Positions 6,553 through 9,240 of a stretch of DNA of 9,240 nucleotides are shown here, one piece after another. The stretch lies in NCBI GenBank assembly GCA_029058705.1, contig JAIDXA010000109.1, positions 1-9,240 on the forward strand. Direction: 5' to 3'. This DNA is from Paramuribaculum sp. GTDB taxonomy: Bacteria; Bacteroidota; Bacteroidia; Bacteroidales; Muribaculaceae. Position 1 is the first letter of the stretch, and every line of letters starts with the position of its first letter. The translations under genes were made by a program, and so were the position numbers. The notes under the pieces are model-generated. The model saw only the letters and a list, made by a program, of their open reading frames with translations, was not told the DNA's origin and ran no database searches.

Positions 6553-7845
6553 ATGAAACAGATGCCTGAAAAAGAACGGATACTCGTTATCGGAGGCGGA
6601 TTCGCCGGCTTGGGATTTATAAAACATATTGATAAGAAACGGTTTGATGTCACGTTGGTCGACCGAAATAATTTCCACAGTTTTCCTCCGCTGTTCTATC
6701 AGATCGCTTCAAGTGGAATCGAACCGGGAAGTATCTGCTTTCCGTTCAGACGCGAAATCCGCAAGGGAAAGGCGAAAGGAATAGACTTCAGGTTGGGAGA
6801 GGTCAAGTCGATCAATTACGAAGAGCGGACCATCACAACCCAGTATGAGACAATTGGATTCGATAAGCTTGTGATAGCGGCCGGTTCAACCAACAACTTC
6901 TTTGGAAATCAGGAGTTGATAAAATATGTCTATACACTCAAAAGTACAGCACAGGCAATGAGAATGCGCGATGAAATACTTGATCGTCTTGAACGCGCAT
7001 CTATTGCCCGGACTTCAGATGAGCGCAGACGCCTGCTTAGTTTTGTCGTTATCGGGGGCGGCCCTGCGGGAGTGGAAATAGCCGGGGCTCTCGGCGAGCT
7101 TAAACGTTTCATCGTTCCGAGGGAATATCCGTCGATATCTCAGGATGAAGTAAACATAGTCCTTCTTGAGGGTTCCGGTTCTCTGCTTGGCGCTATGAGC
7201 GAAAAATCGCAGGAGGAAGCACTGAAGTATCTTGGGCGTCTCATGGTCGATGTGCGTCTCAACAGTCTGATGGAAGCATATTCCGAAAATATCGTGACGC
7301 TATCGGACGGCGCTGAAATATATTCCGGAATGGTTATCTGGACAGCAGGCGTTTCCGGCCAGCCTATCGAAATGGAAAAAGCCGGTGATATTATGGGGCA
7401 TGGCTATCGTGTTAAAGTCGATCAATACAATCGTGTCGAAGGGCAACGGGACGTTTTTGCCATCGGGGATATGTCGCTAATGGTTACAAGCGGATATCCC
7501 AAAGGACATCCTCAGCTTGCTCAGGTTGCCATTCAGCAGGGTCGTCATCTTGCGATGCAGCTGAACTCCGGACGATTTGACCATCCGTTTGTCTACAAGG
7601 ACAAGGGAACCATGGCTACTGTCGGCCGTGATATGGCCGTTGCGGATATCGGGAAGGTGCATTTTTCCGGTTTCGTGGCGTGGCTTGTCTGGATGTTTAT
7701 ACATCTTCTTTCAATTCTCGGAATGCGGAACAAAATCAGCGTTCTTATTGATTGGATATGGGCCTACTTCAGCTATGGAACATCTCTCAGGTTATTGCTT
7801 CATTCGTCTCGGTGGCCATTGCGCTCGCGGTGGGGCGAACGTTGA
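6553..7845 (+). CDS. ndh: Type II NADH:quinone oxidoreductase (NDH-2)
   Basis: NDH-2 is a single-subunit flavoenzyme on the inner face of the cytoplasmic membrane that passes electrons from NADH to quinone without pumping protons. From ATG 6553 the protein has 430 residues, normal for the family. It shows the FAD-binding GGGFAG (14-19), then the family segment NNFHSFPPLFYQIASSGIEP. A second Rossmann motif for NADH, GGGPAGVE (168-175), is followed by the FAD-contacting AIGD (D306) and a QVAIQQG segment. The C-terminal part (about residues 372-430) has hydrophobic and amphipathic stretches (FVAWLVWMFIHLLSILG, WIWAYFSYGTSL) and a basic end, consistent with membrane attachment. An in-frame ATG at 6487 would add 22 residues with no family equivalent and too short a leader; ATG 6562 (MPEKERI) is equally plausible. 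The gene is monocistronic or reads into rnpB, which has its own promoter. Confidence 0.93.
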   Translation: MKQMPEKERILVIGGGFAGLGFIKHIDKKRFDVTLVDRNNFHSFPPLFYQIASSGIEPGSICFPFRREIRKGKAKGIDFRLGEVKSINYEERTITTQYETIGFDKLVIAAGSTNNFFGNQELIKYVYTLKSTAQAMRMRDEILDRLERASIARTSDERRRLLSFVVIGGGPAGVEIAGALGELKRFIVPREYPSISQDEVNIVLLEGSGSLLGAMSEKSQEEALKYLGRLMVDVRLNSLMEAYSENIVTLSDGAEIYSGMVIWTAGVSGQPIEMEKAGDIMGHGYRVKVDQYNRVEGQRDVFAIGDMSLMVTSGYPKGHPQLAQVAIQQGRHLAMQLNSGRFDHPFVYKDKGTMATVGRDMAVADIGKVHFSGFVAWLVWMFIHLLSILGMRNKISVLIDWIWAYFSYGTSLRLLLHSSRWPLRSRWGER

Positions 7846-7885
7846 TGTCTGTTTCGCATTCCCGACCGCAACCTGATGATATAGT

Positions 7886-7917
7886 TTTGTAAAATATTTA
7901 AAAAATCAGTAACTTTG
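7886..7917 (+). promoter_or_regulatory. rnpB promoter (Bacteroidota primary sigma type)
   Basis: TTTG (7886-7889), a 20-base spacer and TAACTTTG (7910-7917) match the Bacteroidota housekeeping promoter (TTTG, 19-21 bases, TAnnTTTG) at every defined position. Transcription is expected to start around 7921-7924, exactly where the P1 helix of RNase P RNA begins. This is the best promoter in the window. Confidence 0.85.
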
Positions 7918-7920
7918 CAA

Positions 7921-8290
7921 GCGACAGCCGGGCATTTCGTCGCTCGCCGCAATGGCGGCGTGAGGAAAGTCCGGGCAACACAGAGCACCATATTTCCTAA
8001 CGGGAAGCTATCGGCAACGGTAGAGTAGTGTGACAGAAAACAACCGCTTCGTTTTATATGGAGTAAGGGTGAAAAGGCGAGGTAAGAGCTCACCGGGCAG
8101 CATAGCAATATGCTGCGCCGCACACCTTATGGGTTGCAAGGCCAAGTATACCGGCATTCAAGGGTTGCTCGCCCATTGCCGGGGGGTAGGCTGCTAAAGC
8201 CGTGTGGCGACATACGGCTCAGATAAATGACGAAACGTGGGGCGATCCGTTCGTCCTGCCGACATAACCCGGCTTATCGTCCGGCTGTCT
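7921..8290 (+). ncRNA. rnpB: RNase P RNA, class A
   Basis: This is the catalytic RNA of ribonuclease P, which removes the 5' leader from pre-tRNAs. The conserved blocks occur in order: GAGGAAAGTCCGGGC (7962-7976, P4 5' strand), ACAGAAAACAACCGC (8033-8047), GGTGAAAAGGCGAGG running into GGTAAGAGCTCACCGGG (8081-8097), GGGTAGGCTGCTAAAGCC (8184-8201), whose GGT loop pairs with the tRNA CCA end, and AGATAAATGA (8221-8230, P4 3' strand region). A small stem, CGCCGC/GCGGCG (7945-7960), fits P3. The ends close by a perfect 9-bp P1: GACAGCCGG (7923-7931) with CCGGCTGTC (8281-8289). The length of about 370 bases is typical of class A. The 5' end follows from the promoter spacing and the 3' end from P1 plus the T-tract; each may be off by a few bases. 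Confidence 0.95.
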
Positions 8291-8297
8291 TTTTTTT
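8281..8297 (+). terminator. P1 3' strand plus T-tract: possible terminator or processing end of rnpB
   Basis: The 3' strand of P1 (CCGGCTGTC, 8281-8289) is followed at once by eight Ts (8290-8297). If P1 closes during transcription, a GC-rich stem plus U-run would resemble an intrinsic terminator, though its two strands are about 350 bases apart. Readthrough would carry into engB, 16 bases further on. Confidence 0.4.
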
Positions 8298-8313
8298 CAA
8301 AATCCGCATAACT

Positions 8314-8925
8314 ATGATAATCAATTCCGCTCGCTTTGTCATAAGCAACTCCGATGTCAGAAAGTGTCCTGACGAACTTCGTCATGAATATGCCTTTATC
8401 GGCCGGTCCAATGTCGGCAAATCCTCCCTCATAAATATGTTGACAGGTCGCAAGAATCTTGCAATGACCTCATCGACACCGGGAAAGACGATGTTGATCA
8501 ACCATTTTCTGGTCAATGACCAATGGTATATAGTCGATCTGCCAGGCTATGGATATGCGCGCCGTGGCAAGGAGGGTCGGGCAAAGATTCAAAAAATAAT
8601 TGAGGCATATATCCTGAACCGACAACAGATGACCAATCTGTTTGTGTTGATTGATTCGCGCCATGCTCCTCAGAAAATCGACCTGGAGTTTATGGAGTGG
8701 CTTGGTGAAAATAGCGTTCCTTTCAGCATAGTGTTTACAAAAGCTGATAAACTTGGTAAAGAAGCCTGCAAAAGAAACATAGCCTCATATTGCGGTTGTC
8801 TGCTCGAAACGTGGGAGGAACTGCCTCCGGTTTTTGTGACATCATCGGAGAAAGGAGAGGGCCGCGACAATCTGCTTGACTATATAGAGCAGCTAAATCA
8901 ACTTCCGCTCGAAGAATCGGAATAG
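8314..8925 (+). CDS. engB: EngB (YihA/YsxC) ribosome biogenesis GTPase
   Basis: EngB is an essential TRAFAC-class GTPase that acts in late assembly of the large ribosomal subunit. The 203-residue length is typical. All nucleotide-binding motifs are present: G1 GRSNVGKSS (30-38), G2 TPGKT (55-59), G3 DLPGYG (75-80), G4 TKAD (142-145) and a G5-like TSSEKGEG near the C-terminus. I use ATG 8314, which gives the family N-terminus MIINSARFVIS. The frame stays open upstream to 8227, but that stretch is the 3' part of rnpB and cannot be coding. No Shine-Dalgarno sequence is obvious in the 16 bases after the T-tract, and no TAnnTTTG promoter is visible between the rnpB core and the start, so expression may depend on readthrough from rnpB. 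Confidence 0.95.
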   Translation: MIINSARFVISNSDVRKCPDELRHEYAFIGRSNVGKSSLINMLTGRKNLAMTSSTPGKTMLINHFLVNDQWYIVDLPGYGYARRGKEGRAKIQKIIEAYILNRQQMTNLFVLIDSRHAPQKIDLEFMEWLGENSVPFSIVFTKADKLGKEACKRNIASYCGCLLETWEELPPVFVTSSEKGEGRDNLLDYIEQLNQLPLEESE

Positions 8926-9016
8926 CGGAGTCGGCGTGTCCAACAAAAACGGCTGTGATTGTGTTATAATGCTGAAATTATCTTTAATTCAGTACTAATT
9001 CTTATAGCACACAATT

Positions 9017-9193
9017 ATGGAAGAAAAGAAAAGACGTTGTTGTTGTGGCAAGAAGGCCAAGCAGACAGATGAAGCATTACGTGAATTCCCCGGTGTGGCA
9101 GTCAACAGAGCCGATGATAATGCCGATACTACGGCATTGGAAAAGGAACGGACCCGCACTCTCAACAACAATCCGCGAAACAGCGATTCCTGA
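9017..9193 (+). CDS. Small charged protein with a Cys-Cys-Cys motif
   Basis: This 58-residue ORF runs from ATG 9017 to TGA 9191-9193. The N-terminus is strongly charged and has three adjacent cysteines (MEEKKRRCCCGKKAKQ). The rest is hydrophilic (EFPGVAVNRADDNADTTALEKE) and ends in an Asn/Arg-rich NNNPRNSDS. There is no signal peptide, membrane segment or recognised domain. It lies 91 bases after engB on the same strand. TATCTTTA at 8979-8986, one base off the -7 consensus, could give it a promoter, though its -33 spacing (TTG at 8959-8961, 17 bases) is poor. The basic CCC patch could bind metal or nucleic acid, but that is speculation. The ORF may be real given its clean start and continuous frame, but short length limits certainty. 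Confidence 0.5.
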   Translation: MEEKKRRCCCGKKAKQTDEALREFPGVAVNRADDNADTTALEKERTRTLNNNPRNSDS

Positions 9194-9240
9194 TATATAT
9201 CTGATATAATCGCACTTAATACGGCAACGGTTTCAATAAG

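Noticed and set aside
7800..8123. 107-codon open frame on the minus strand across the ndh end and rnpB
   Set aside because: It overlaps the structured, conserved RNase P RNA, which explains the base pattern; no coding evidence remains.
8227..8313. In-frame upstream extension of EngB
   Set aside because: These bases form the 3' part of RNase P RNA including the P1 strand and T-tract; the family N-terminus begins at 8314.
8965..8970. TATAAT, a sigma70-like -10 box
   Set aside because: Bacteroidota primary promoters use TAnnTTTG instead, and no TTGACA-like box lies at the right distance.
1..9240. CRISPR array, tRNA, insertion sequence or defence system
   Set aside because: I looked for spaced direct repeats, tRNA-like folds, transposase motifs and terminal inverted repeats on both strands and saw none. 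The genes are ordinary chromosomal families.

Overview
This 9.2 kb window reads as a chromosomal housekeeping region of a member of the Bacteroidota, most likely order Bacteroidales. Three things point there. The promoter-like sites follow the Bacteroidota primary sigma pattern (TTTG, about 20 bases, TAnnTTTG). Shine-Dalgarno sequences are weak or absent before several genes. The protein versions (TopB, NDH-2, EngB and a long TPR protein) look like those of Bacteroidales. The moderate GC content and gene set would suit a gut Muribaculaceae or Bacteroides-like genome, but the family assignment is a guess.

Layout, left to right. The 3' end of an unidentified gene (1-106) is followed by mazG (137-922) and a small exported or lipoprotein-like protein (954-1364), all on the + strand. 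Next is a + strand cluster: topoisomerase III (topB, true start probably GTG 1485), a Nudix hydrolase whose start overlaps the topB end by 14 bases, and a 70-residue single-pass membrane protein with a cysteine cluster (4076-4288). This cluster converges with a long minus-strand gene for an exported TPR-repeat protein (4299-6317); the two stop codons are 10 bases apart and flank a small hairpin. A divergent intergenic region (6318-6552) holds a -7-like element facing each way. To its right are a type II NADH:quinone oxidoreductase (6553-7845), the RNase P RNA gene rnpB (about 7921-8290) with a near-perfect promoter in front, the essential ribosome-assembly GTPase engB (8314-8925), and a 58-residue, highly charged ORF with a Cys-Cys-Cys motif (9017-9193).

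Functionally the window is mostly nucleic-acid and nucleotide maintenance (MazG, TopB, Nudix), RNA and ribosome maturation (RNase P RNA, EngB) and respiration (NDH-2). I see no mobile element, CRISPR array, tRNA, phage gene or defence system, and no convincing new multi-gene system. The less ordinary items are the two small cysteine-rich proteins, the rnpB-engB arrangement in which the closing P1 helix of RNase P RNA runs directly into a T-tract just ahead of engB, and the atypical metal-binding motif in the TopB Toprim domain.
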